Of a stretch of DNA of 6,157 bases, positions 1-5,108 are shown piece by piece (the stretch's first letter is position 1; each line of letters opens with the position of its first letter). The notes under the pieces were generated by a model that ran no database searches, had not been told where the DNA came from, and worked only from the letters and a program-made list of their open reading frames with translations. A program made the translations under genes and the position numbers. Location of the stretch: the NCBI GenBank assembly GCA_028712575.1, contig JAQTPU010000049.1, positions 1 through 6,157 on the forward strand. Reading direction: 5' to 3'. The stretch comes from Candidatus Iainarchaeum sp. Its GTDB lineage: Archaea > Iainarchaeota > Iainarchaeia > Iainarchaeales > GCA-2688035.

Positions 1-791
1 ATTATTCTGCTGTTGTCTTTGAGCATTGCCTGTGCTGTTTCAAGCTTTTTCAAGTCAACTGCATTCCCTTTGAAATAAGCGTCAGCCGCCTTATTGACAA
101 GTTCAATTGCTTTTGCCTGGCCTTCTGCAGTTAAAATTTCCGCGGTTTTCTGGCCTTCTGCCTGGCGGATTGCGGCCCTTTTGAAGCCGTCTGCCTCTGT
201 TTCTTTTGCTGTTGCAAAATCAATTGCAGCAGTTTTGGAATTCTTTGCAATAAGGACCTTGTTCATTGTTTCCAGGACATCCTGGGGGGGCTGGATTTCT
301 TTTAATTCAGACCTCACAACAGAGATTCCCCAGGTTGCTGTTTCCTTGTCAAGCGCTTTTGCAAGCTCCTGATTCAGCTTGTCCCTCATCGAGTTTACTT
401 CTTCAAAAGACAACTGGCCGATAATATTCCTTAAAGTTGTTCTTGCAAGCGCGACAATCTGAACCTGGTAATTGTTAACCTTGTACTGGCTTCTTTTCAC
501 GCCTTCTTCTATATCCTGGACCTTGAAATAAATCTGGGCGTCAACCTTTGCATTAAGATTGTCTTTTGTAATGACTTCTTGCTGCTGGGCATCAACCATC
601 TGCTCCGTAATATTGACTCTTACAATTGCATCAATAAATGGAATCAAAAAATGGATTCCCTGGCCTGCATAATGGTGGTATTTTCCAAGCCTTTCAACCA
701 GCCCCCTTTGGGTCGGCCTGACAATTTTAATTGACAACAAAAAAAGAATTATGGCTATTGCAACAATGATTACCAAAAAAATTTCCCACAT
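1..791 (-). CDS. SPFH/band 7 (stomatin/slipin-like) membrane protein, C-terminus cut by window edge
   Basis: The frame is open from ATG at 791 to the left edge, giving 263 codons with no stop. Residues 2-23 form one hydrophobic helix (WEIFLVIIVAIAIILFLLS), followed at once by the SPFH signature VRPTQRGLVERLGKY (24-38) and GQGIHFLIPFID (44-54). The SPFH core continues to about residue 180 (TKDNLNAKVDAQIYFKV; QPPQDVLETMNKV). An Ala/Glu/Lys/Gln-rich coiled-coil region follows (about 186-240), with the AEGQ repeats at 211 and 223 that are typical of slipins. Family members oligomerise on the membrane as scaffolds for microdomains and often work with an NfeD protease; that partner, if present, would lie beyond the left edge. 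The start is chosen because GAGGTG (798-803) sits 6 nt upstream; an in-frame GTG at 800 would destroy that Shine-Dalgarno site. The gene is divergent from the HTH regulator. Roughly the last 40-60 residues are probably missing. The family call is firm; the specific role is unknown. Confidence 0.9.
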   Translation of the reverse strand, partial: MWEIFLVIIVAIAIILFLLSIKIVRPTQRGLVERLGKYHHYAGQGIHFLIPFIDAIVRVNITEQMVDAQQQEVITKDNLNAKVDAQIYFKVQDIEEGVKRSQYKVNNYQVQIVALARTTLRNIIGQLSFEEVNSMRDKLNQELAKALDKETATWGISVVRSELKEIQPPQDVLETMNKVLIAKNSKTAAIDFATAKETEADGFKRAAIRQAEGQKTAEILTAEGQAKAIELVNKAADAYFKGNAVDLKKLETAQAMLKDNSRI

Positions 792-797
792 TACAGC

Positions 798-803
798 CAC
801 CTC
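798..803 (-). promoter_or_regulatory. Shine-Dalgarno site of the SPFH gene
   Basis: On the minus strand GAGGTG lies 6 nt before ATG 791. It matches the archaeal 16S 3' end (CACCTC) and decides between ATG 791 and the in-frame GTG at 800. Confidence 0.7.
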
Positions 804-830
804 TGCCAATATTACTGTGTGCTGAAAGCC

Positions 831-846
831 TTAAAAAAGTGTTTTT
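831..846. promoter_or_regulatory. AT-rich core of a divergent promoter region (TATA-like boxes)
   Basis: The stretch TTAAAAAAGTGTTTTTT reads TTAAAAAA on the plus strand (831-838) and TTTTTTAA on the minus strand. On the plus strand a TSS about 26 nt downstream would fall near 861, giving the HTH regulator a leader of about 16 nt. On the minus strand the box centre is about 44 nt from ATG 791, giving the SPFH gene a leader of about 17 nt that contains its GAGGTG. One AT-rich block could therefore serve both genes. This rests on spacing alone; no BRE is clear. Confidence 0.35.
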
Positions 847-850
847 TGCA

Positions 851-862
851 TCCATATATGGA
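851..862. promoter_or_regulatory. Perfect 12-bp palindrome TCCATATATGGA, candidate operator
   Basis: TCCATATATGGA is its own reverse complement and ends 14 nt before ATG 877 of the HTH regulator. Its centre is only about 20 nt from that ATG, too close for a TATA box serving a start at 877. It fits better as a dimer-binding operator overlapping the start of transcription, possibly for autoregulation by the adjacent regulator. The alternative is that it is a TATA box for a shorter product starting at ATG 940. The 8-bp arms AAAGCCTT (825-832) and AAGGCTTT (866-873) flank it but are not concentric with it. Confidence 0.4.
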
Positions 863-876
863 CAAAAGGCTTTTTT

Positions 877-1587
877 ATGGACCAATTGGAAACAACCATT
901 GCCGGAGAAATCTGCTTAAGCAAGGACCCAGGCAGCAGCATGAAAAAATGGCGTGAAATATTCGGGATTTCGCAGACAGAACTTGCAGACTATCTGAAGG
1001 TGAGCAACAGCACTATTTCGGATTATGAGGGCGGCAGGAGAAAAAGCCCTGGCATCGGCATAATAAGCAGGCTTGTAGCTGCTTTGCTTGAGCTTGACAA
1101 GAGGCGCGGAGGCCGTGTCATAAAGCAATTGGACAAGGACTTCAAGCCCAAAGAAGCCGCCTTCCAGTCGCACGAATTCACCGGCGCAATAAAAGGCCCG
1201 GAGTTCATGAAAATGATTGACGGAAAGTGCGTTGCCAACCCTTCAAGATTAAAAGAAACACAGATTTACGGTTACAGCATAATTGATTCAATGAAAGTAA
1301 TACTCGAAATTCCGGTTCATGAATACATGCTGATTTACGGGAAAACACCTGAGCGCGCGCTGATTTTCAGGTTTGTTGAAAACGGAAGAAGCCCCTTAAT
1401 CGCAGTGAAAATCGGCAGGTTCAGCACTGACATGAAGCCGGCAATAGTTGTCCTGCACGGGAACCTTGAGGAAAAAACAGTCGACCCGATTGCAATAAAA
1501 ATAGCCGAATCCGAAAAAATCCCCGTAATAATAACAAACAAGCCGGTAGAAGAAATACTGGCGGCATTGAAAAAATTCGAGGCCTGA
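877..1587 (+). CDS. XRE-type HTH transcriptional regulator (COG1709-like archaeal family)
   Basis: This 236-aa protein has an N-terminal lambda-repressor-like helix-turn-helix at about residues 22-56: MKKWREIFGISQTELADYL, then the recognition helix VSNSTISDYEGGRRKSPG. A basic helix (LVAALLELDKRRGG, 66-79) follows. The leader AGEICLSKDPG (9-19), ahead of the HTH, resembles what I recall of the archaeal COG1709 family and supports ATG 877 over the in-frame ATG 940. The C-terminal half (about 128-236) alternates beta-like and helical segments (ALIFRFVENGRSPLIAVKIG; SEKIPVIITNKPVEEILAAL) and looks like a small alpha/beta sensor or dimerisation domain; its ligand is unknown. The only upstream Shine-Dalgarno hint is a weak AAAGG at 865-869. 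The 12-bp palindrome just upstream suggests autoregulation, which is inference. Its stop TGA abuts the stop of the convergent Nmd3 gene with no spacer. Confidence 0.88.
   Translation: MDQLETTIAGEICLSKDPGSSMKKWREIFGISQTELADYLKVSNSTISDYEGGRRKSPGIGIISRLVAALLELDKRRGGRVIKQLDKDFKPKEAAFQSHEFTGAIKGPEFMKMIDGKCVANPSRLKETQIYGYSIIDSMKVILEIPVHEYMLIYGKTPERALIFRFVENGRSPLIAVKIGRFSTDMKPAIVVLHGNLEEKTVDPIAIKIAESEKIPVIITNKPVEEILAALKKFEA
1570..1575 (-). terminator. Possible T-run terminator for the nuclease/membrane/Nmd3 operon
   Basis: On the minus strand a run of six T lies 12 nt past the Nmd3 stop, inside the tail of the convergent regulator gene. Archaeal RNA polymerase can stop at T-runs without a hairpin. 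The run is short and also encodes Lys codons of the opposite gene, so this is weak. Confidence 0.25.
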
Positions 1588-2289
1588 TTATCCGGGAATC
1601 CTGATGCAGTAAGTGAACCTTTTTTTCACTTTGTCGCGGGTTCCGCCTTTTGCCTGCTTGTATGAAACAACGGGCCTTGCATGGTATTTGTTTGCAATTG
1701 CTTTTGCTATTTTTGAAGCGCTCTTGTTCGAGCCCAACACAAGGTCGATTCCGTGTTTCTGGTTTTTTGCTGAAACGATTTTTGCAAGCAAATCCTCTTT
1801 TGAAAGCGAGGAAAGGAGCTTTTCAATTTCCGCAACAATTTTTTCTCCGATTTCTTTTTTTTCAAAGCGCAGCTGTATTGTCGCCTCGTAATAATTCGAA
1901 ACTGCCTTCATGCAGGAATCGCAGAGAGCGCCTGTAAATTCAAGGATTGTTTCTTTTTCCTGTTCAATTTCAATTGAATCAATTTCCCCCTTAAGGGTTG
2001 CTTTTGCACGTATTTTTCCGGCTTCTTCAGGGGAAAAAGAAAAAACAAATTCCGGGTTTTCCAGGCCGAGGATTCTCGTATTTTTTTCAATTAGTTTTTT
2101 CAGCACTGCAGGTTCCTGTTTTCGCCATTTTCCCAAAAAACTGATTTGCCCGCAGCTCCTGCAGCGCGCTGTTTGCAGCTTTGCCGGAAGCTCGAAAAGC
2201 GAATGCTTTTTCAGGAAACACGGCCTGCATACTCCCCGCACAAAAGGCCCCTGTGTGGAGCCGCAGCTTGGGCAGAATTTGGCAGTCAT
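1588..2289 (-). CDS. nmd3: Archaeal Nmd3-family protein (large ribosomal subunit biogenesis)
   Basis: This 233-aa protein has four CxxC pairs: C6/C9 (FCPSCG), C21/C24 (GVCRPCF), C43/C46 (ARCRSCGQ) and C123/C126 (ALCDSCM). These would form two zinc fingers, with the second built from distant pairs, as in Nmd3. The C-terminal half has the Nmd3-type pattern, including YYEATIQLRF (133-142), GIDLVLGSNKSASKIAKAI (180-198) and a closing basic strand KVKKRFTYCIRI. Eukaryotic Nmd3 adapts the 60S subunit for export; archaeal versions lack the export tail and presumably act in 50S assembly, consistent with this short length. ATG 2289 is preceded by GTGA (2294-2297), which overlaps the TAG stop of the upstream membrane-protein gene, so translation is probably coupled. 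It is the last gene of a three-gene minus-strand run starting with a beta-CASP nuclease. Confidence 0.88.
   Translation of the reverse strand: MTAKFCPSCGSTQGPFVRGVCRPCFLKKHSLFELPAKLQTARCRSCGQISFLGKWRKQEPAVLKKLIEKNTRILGLENPEFVFSFSPEEAGKIRAKATLKGEIDSIEIEQEKETILEFTGALCDSCMKAVSNYYEATIQLRFEKKEIGEKIVAEIEKLLSSLSKEDLLAKIVSAKNQKHGIDLVLGSNKSASKIAKAIANKYHARPVVSYKQAKGGTRDKVKKRFTYCIRIPG
1611..1631 (+). terminator. 7-bp hairpin with T-rich loop, possible terminator of the HTH regulator
   Basis: AAGTGAA (1611-1617) pairs perfectly with TTCACTT (1625-1631), and the loop and 3' arm contain a T7 run (1620-1626). It starts 23 nt after the regulator's TGA. The same bases encode the last conserved residues of Nmd3 on the other strand, so it may be coincidental; the T-run is the stronger part of the signal. 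Confidence 0.3.
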
Positions 2290-2296
2290 TTTCTCA

Positions 2297-3058
2297 CTAC
2301 AACTGGTCGTATTTCAAAAAAATGCTCGGGTTGAGCACCATATGGTATGTCTGCAGCAAGGCCATTAAAAACCGCATTACAATGAACAAAAGCAGGAAAG
2401 CCGGGTCTCTTGCAAGAAAAGCCAGGACAAAGCTGATTATTGAAATGAAAAAGGGCACAAAGGAAAAAACAAGTATTTTGGGCATTTTTTTGCTGCTAAG
2501 CCTGAATGATTCTGAAAAAAACTTCAGGAAAAAATTTTCCCCTAGAACAAGCACGGGGTATGCAAAATAAAAAATTGCGGCCAATGCAAGATACACAACA
2601 AGGAACAGGATTATGAACAGGTAAACCAGGACCCTGTTGTTTGTCAGGAGCAATCCTGCCAGGATAAGGCTGAACGGGGCAGTAAGCAGGAATTCAATGA
2701 AAATAATCGACAAAAAAATTTTTATGATTTTGTCCTTGATTGAAAGCGCTGCCGAACCGAACGAAATTGGCTTTTTGTCGAAAAAATCCCTTATTATTTC
2801 TGGATACATTGCGTTTGTAAAAACATCTATGAAAAAAACAATGAAGGCACCCAGCATAAGCGCAAGGTCAAAAACAATTATTGCAACAGGATCTGACAAT
2901 GCCCCGCTGGAAAATTCAGCAAGAAAAAAAAGAGTAAATTGCGCCATTACAAGCATTATTATTCCGTACAAAAAAGCCACTATTATCTTTGGGGCAAACA
3001 GCTTAGGCTGTTTTCCCAGCAAAACCAGGGAATCCTTGAAAATAGCCAAAATAGACAT
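2297..3058 (-). CDS. Polytopic membrane protein of unknown function, about six transmembrane helices
   Basis: From ATG 3058 the product is 253 aa. Hydrophobic segments lie at about residues 24-48, 58-82, 111-138, 142-172, 195-216 and 219-240, giving roughly six membrane helices. The loop NAMYPEIIRDFFDKKPISF (82-100) and the amphipathic stretch FFLKFFSESFRLSSKK (176-191) recall the many archaeal integral membrane proteins annotated only as DUFs. I do not recognise a catalytic motif. An in-frame TTG at 3082, 1 base after the upstream nuclease stop, would add eight residues (TTG-PILSRVF); ATG 3058 is preferred because its N-terminus (MSILAIFKDSLVLLGKQPKL) is a natural start. Neither has a clear Shine-Dalgarno site. 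The gene lies between the nuclease and Nmd3 with minimal spacers and is probably co-transcribed with them. Confidence 0.8.
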   Translation of the reverse strand: MSILAIFKDSLVLLGKQPKLFAPKIIVAFLYGIIMLVMAQFTLFFLAEFSSGALSDPVAIIVFDLALMLGAFIVFFIDVFTNAMYPEIIRDFFDKKPISFGSAALSIKDKIIKIFLSIIFIEFLLTAPFSLILAGLLLTNNRVLVYLFIILFLVVYLALAAIFYFAYPVLVLGENFFLKFFSESFRLSSKKMPKILVFSFVPFFISIISFVLAFLARDPAFLLLFIVMRFLMALLQTYHMVLNPSIFLKYDQL

Positions 3059-3083
3059 AAAAACTCTTGAAAGTATGGGCAAA

Positions 3084-4358
3084 CTACAATTTTATTCTTT
3101 CGCCAAGGCTTGGAACAACTGTTTCAATGCCTGTTTCCTCCATAATTTTTTTCCTGAAAACAGGCATTACTTCAGGATCGCCGTGTACAAGGACAATTTT
3201 TGAGGGGGAAAGTTTTTTTATTGCATGAATGCTTTCCCTCTGGTCAGCATGCGCTGAAAAATCGAATTTTTCAACATGCGCAGCAACCTCAAGAAGCTTT
3301 CCGTCCACTTCAATCCTGTTTTTTTCAAGCAATTCCCTGCCTGGAGTGCCTTCAACCTGATAGCCGGTAAGCAGGACGGCACTGTCCTCGTTCTTGTAAA
3401 TCTCCTTCAGGTAAAAGCCAACCGGACCGCCTGAAAGCATGCCCGCAGTAGTGACAATCACGCTCGGCTCCTTTAATGCGCGCCTCCTGAAAGACGGGTT
3501 TTTTACCCAGACAGCATTTGAAAGCGCTTTTCTAAGCGCCTTCGGGTCTTTAATCAGGTCCGGATGTTCCATTATTATTTTTGCGGCTTTCTGGCACATT
3601 CCGTCAAAAAAAACAGGCGCCCTGATTTTATACTCGAAGAGAATGTCGACTATTTCCTGGCTCCTGCCGACTGCAAAGGCAGGGACAAGCACATGGCCCC
3701 CCTTGTCAAGTGTATCGCGGACTGTTTCAACAAACCTTTTTTCAACATCCTTTCTGGGAGGATGCTCCCTGTCGCCGTAAGTAGATTCGATTATCAGAAT
3801 GTCTGTGTTTTTTATTTTTGAAATATCCGCGCCCATATGCAGCCTTGTTTCTTCTAGCTTGAAATCGCCGGTATAAACAATCTTCTGGCGCTTAAGCGAA
3901 AGGACTGAAATTGCGCTCCCTATAATATGGCCTGCGTCAAAAAATTCCAAATGGGCGTTTTTTGTTATCTGAATGTTTTTTTTGTAATGCATTGGAAAGG
4001 AGAATTTTTCAGCCTTGTGTATTTCTTCTTTTGTCCACTCCGGAGTCATTGATTCCAAACCAGCGATTTTCAATGAGTCAAACCAGAGCATTTTGGAAAG
4101 GTCAAGGGTTGAAACAGTGAGAAAATTCATGAAATTCGATTCCAAAAAAAGGTGGGGCAGTGAACCGCTGTGGTCAAGATGGGCGTGGGAAATTATTACT
4201 GCATCGAGGTTTGTTTTTACTGGCAGGGGGTATTCTGTTTTTCTTGCATTGAGCTTTACTCCCCTGTCAAAGAGGACTTTTTCGCCGTAATCGACAAGAA
4301 GAGAGCTTTTTCCAACCTCTTTTGCCCCTCCAAGAGCCGTAAAAAAAATTTCCTGCAT
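3084..4358 (-). CDS. Metallo-beta-lactamase/beta-CASP ribonuclease, archaeal CPSF2-like (KH-less)
   Basis: The 424-aa product carries all metal-binding and beta-CASP motifs: D23 (motif 1), SHAHLDH (motif 2; H58, H60, D62, H63), DAGHIIGSA (motif 3; H144), YTGDF (motif 4; D165), ESTYG (motif A; E191), FSAHAD (motif B; H370) and VLVHGDPE (motif C; H392). The helper segments VPAFAVGRSQE (225-235) and TTAGMLSGGP (303-312) are typical of the CPSF73/Ysh1 group (COG1236). The length fits aCPSF2; the KH-domain N-terminus of aCPSF1/FttA (about 630 aa) is absent. Related enzymes cut RNA internally and/or degrade it 5'-3' using two zinc ions, acting in 3'-end formation, termination or decay. Intact motifs predict an active enzyme. 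ATG 4358 begins MQEIFFTALGGAKEVG, the usual first strand of the fold. It heads the run into the membrane protein and Nmd3. Confidence 0.93.
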   Translation of the reverse strand: MQEIFFTALGGAKEVGKSSLLVDYGEKVLFDRGVKLNARKTEYPLPVKTNLDAVIISHAHLDHSGSLPHLFLESNFMNFLTVSTLDLSKMLWFDSLKIAGLESMTPEWTKEEIHKAEKFSFPMHYKKNIQITKNAHLEFFDAGHIIGSAISVLSLKRQKIVYTGDFKLEETRLHMGADISKIKNTDILIIESTYGDREHPPRKDVEKRFVETVRDTLDKGGHVLVPAFAVGRSQEIVDILFEYKIRAPVFFDGMCQKAAKIIMEHPDLIKDPKALRKALSNAVWVKNPSFRRRALKEPSVIVTTAGMLSGGPVGFYLKEIYKNEDSAVLLTGYQVEGTPGRELLEKNRIEVDGKLLEVAAHVEKFDFSAHADQRESIHAIKKLSPSKIVLVHGDPEVMPVFRKKIMEETGIETVVPSLGERIKL

Positions 4359-4404
4359 TTTTACACTTTCAAAATAAGAATTTTTTTCTTTTTGGCAACC
4401 TACA

Positions 4405-4435
4405 TTTTTCTTTCTTTTTTAAAAAGAAAGAAAAA
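4405..4435. repeat. Perfect 15-bp-arm inverted repeat (oligopyrimidine/oligopurine)
   Basis: TTTTTCTTTCTTTTT (4405-4419) and AAAAAGAAAGAAAAA (4421-4435) are exact reverse complements around a single T at 4420. The repeat begins 6 nt after the ferredoxin stop (minus strand) and ends 46 nt before the nuclease start. As RNA it could form a long A-U-rich hairpin ending in U residues, consistent with a terminator or 3'-end signal for the ferredoxin/DUF1858 transcript. Its AT-rich centre might also act as a promoter element for the nuclease operon. The symmetry is directly visible; the role is inferred. Confidence 0.6.
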
Positions 4436-4441
4436 GGCAGA

Positions 4442-4621
4442 TTATTTCACCTGAATTGCCTTTTCAGGGCAGCTTGCCTCGCAGGCCCTGCACTGGATGC
4501 AGTCACCTGGATTCTTTACAACTGTTTTTTTGCCTTCCTTGGCAAAAACACTAACAGGGCAGACATTTATGCATGTCCCGCAGCTAGTGCATTTTTTATA
4601 ATCAATATACGGCCTTTCCAT
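4442..4621 (-). CDS. Small 2x[4Fe-4S] ferredoxin
   Basis: This 59-aa protein starts at ATG 4621 and ends at TAA 4442-4444. It has two bacterial-type cluster motifs: C11-x2-C14-x2-C17-x3-C21-P (KCTSCGTCINVCP) and C41-x2-C44-x2-C47-x3-C51-P (DCIQCRACEASCP). By family rule each cluster takes three cysteines from one motif and the fourth from the other. The protein would be a soluble, low-potential electron carrier in the cytoplasm; partner enzymes are not in the window. AGGTGA (4626-4631) lies 4 nt before the ATG, a strong Shine-Dalgarno match. It follows the DUF1858 gene by 12 nt, so the two are almost certainly one transcript and may share a redox role. A long inverted repeat directly downstream probably ends the unit. 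Confidence 0.93.
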   Translation of the reverse strand: MERPYIDYKKCTSCGTCINVCPVSVFAKEGKKTVVKNPGDCIQCRACEASCPEKAIQVK

Positions 4622-4625
4622 TGTA

Positions 4626-4631
4626 TCACCT
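4626..4631 (-). promoter_or_regulatory. Shine-Dalgarno site of the ferredoxin gene
   Basis: AGGTGA on the minus strand, 4 nt before ATG 4621, in the 12-nt gap after the upstream DUF1858 stop. It supports independent re-initiation on a shared mRNA. Confidence 0.65.
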
Positions 4632-4633
4632 TG

Positions 4634-5053
4634 TCAGTTTCCCGCTGTTTTTCCGACAGCAGCATTGATTTTTTCAAGCATTTCTTTTAATTGAGCCGCG
4701 GACAAGCCATGAGCCAATGCTCCCTGTTCAATTGTTTCAAGGGCGGAAACATGGCAGCCAATGCAATGCAGGCCGAATTCAAAAAGGACTGGAATAGCAG
4801 ACGGATGCCTGCTTGTAAGCTCTGAAAAAGTCATTTCCCCTGTAACAGGCCCGGAAATTCCAGAAGCAACAGGCTTCGAAGGCTCTGGCTCCTGCAAAGG
4901 CCTTGAAACCTTCACTTTTTTTACCTTAACAGGCTTTTTGGCTTTCAGCACTTTTTTTGCTTTCAAGGGCTTTTTTGCCTTTGCAATTTTCTTTGCTTTA
5001 ACAGGCTTTCTAGCCTTGGCTGTCTTTTTAATATTTTTTTTCTTAGAAGGCAT
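4634..5053 (-). CDS. DUF1858 redox-disulfide domain protein with a lysine-rich hexapeptide-repeat N-terminal tail
   Basis: From ATG 5053 the product is 139 aa. Residues 74-133 match the DUF1858 / hybrid-cluster-protein-associated redox-disulfide pattern: MTFSELTSRHPSAIPVLFEF, then GLHCIGCHVSALETIEQGA with the CxxC pair C97/C100, then HGLSAAQLKEMLEKINAAV. Such domains are small helical modules thought to carry a redox-active disulfide; no precise reaction is established. Residues 4-51 form a strongly basic tail made of six-residue units of the KPVKAK type, followed by a Pro/Glu/Ser-rich linker (52-73). The tail looks like histone-H1-like or ribosomal-protein extensions, suggesting nucleic-acid or acidic-surface binding; this is inference. 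Alternative in-frame starts are ATG 5062 (MVIMPS...) and TTG 5068; a TATA-like box near 5086 would place the transcript start around 5060, so initiation is nearly leaderless. The gene is followed by the ferredoxin gene after 12 nt. Confidence 0.85.
   Translation of the reverse strand: MPSKKKNIKKTAKARKPVKAKKIAKAKKPLKAKKVLKAKKPVKVKKVKVSRPLQEPEPSKPVASGISGPVTGEMTFSELTSRHPSAIPVLFEFGLHCIGCHVSALETIEQGALAHGLSAAQLKEMLEKINAAVGKTAGN
4919..5026 (-). repeat. Six in-frame 18-bp tandem repeat units encoding K-rich hexapeptides
   Basis: Residues 10-45 of the DUF1858 protein read as six units, KTAKAR, KPVKAK, KIAKAK, KPLKAK, KVLKAK and KPVKVK, and a degenerate seventh (KVKVSR) follows. The DNA shows the matching 18-bp period (repeated GGCTTT/TGCTTT blocks on the plus strand) but the units have diverged. 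This suggests protein-level selection on an old expansion rather than a fresh slippage array. Confidence 0.75.
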
Positions 5054-5082
5054 AATAACCATATACAAATTGTTCCAGAAAC

Positions 5083-5090
5083 TTAAAAAA
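5083..5090 (-). promoter_or_regulatory. TATA-like box for the DUF1858/ferredoxin transcript
   Basis: The minus strand reads TTTTTTAA, centred about 24 nt before ATG 5062 and 33 nt before ATG 5053. That is right for a leaderless or very short-leader archaeal mRNA. The T6 run could also help terminate the upstream gene, whose stop is at 5109. Confidence 0.45.
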
Positions 5091-5103
5091 GCATTGGGTT
5101 GGC

Positions 5104-5108
5104 AAAAA
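5104..5108 (-). terminator. T5 run directly after the stop of the right-end gene
   Basis: On the minus strand TTTTT follows the TGA (5109-5111) immediately, and a T6 run follows at 5085-5090. Paired T-runs without a hairpin are a common archaeal terminator form. No stem is visible, so support is modest. Confidence 0.3.

Noticed and set aside
94..372. 92-codon plus-strand open frame at the left end
   Set aside because: It is antisense to the SPFH coding sequence and resembles no protein family.
1910..2368. 152-codon plus-strand open frame opposite Nmd3
   Set aside because: It is antisense to a clear zinc-finger protein, has no family-like motif and has no promoter or Shine-Dalgarno site; it is a shadow frame.
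2637..3203. 188-codon plus-strand open frame opposite the membrane protein and nuclease
   Set aside because: It spans the junction of two well-supported minus-strand genes and has low-complexity composition; it is a shadow of the hydrophobic codons on the other strand.
4359..4441. Possible small RNA gene or tRNA in the 83-base spacer
   Set aside because: No tRNA-like stems or conserved loops are present; only homopolymeric tracts and the inverted repeat are visible.
4919..5026. 18-bp periodic units considered as a CRISPR or intergenic tandem array
   Set aside because: There are no spacers, the period is in codon register and the units encode a coherent basic peptide repeat, so it is part of a gene.
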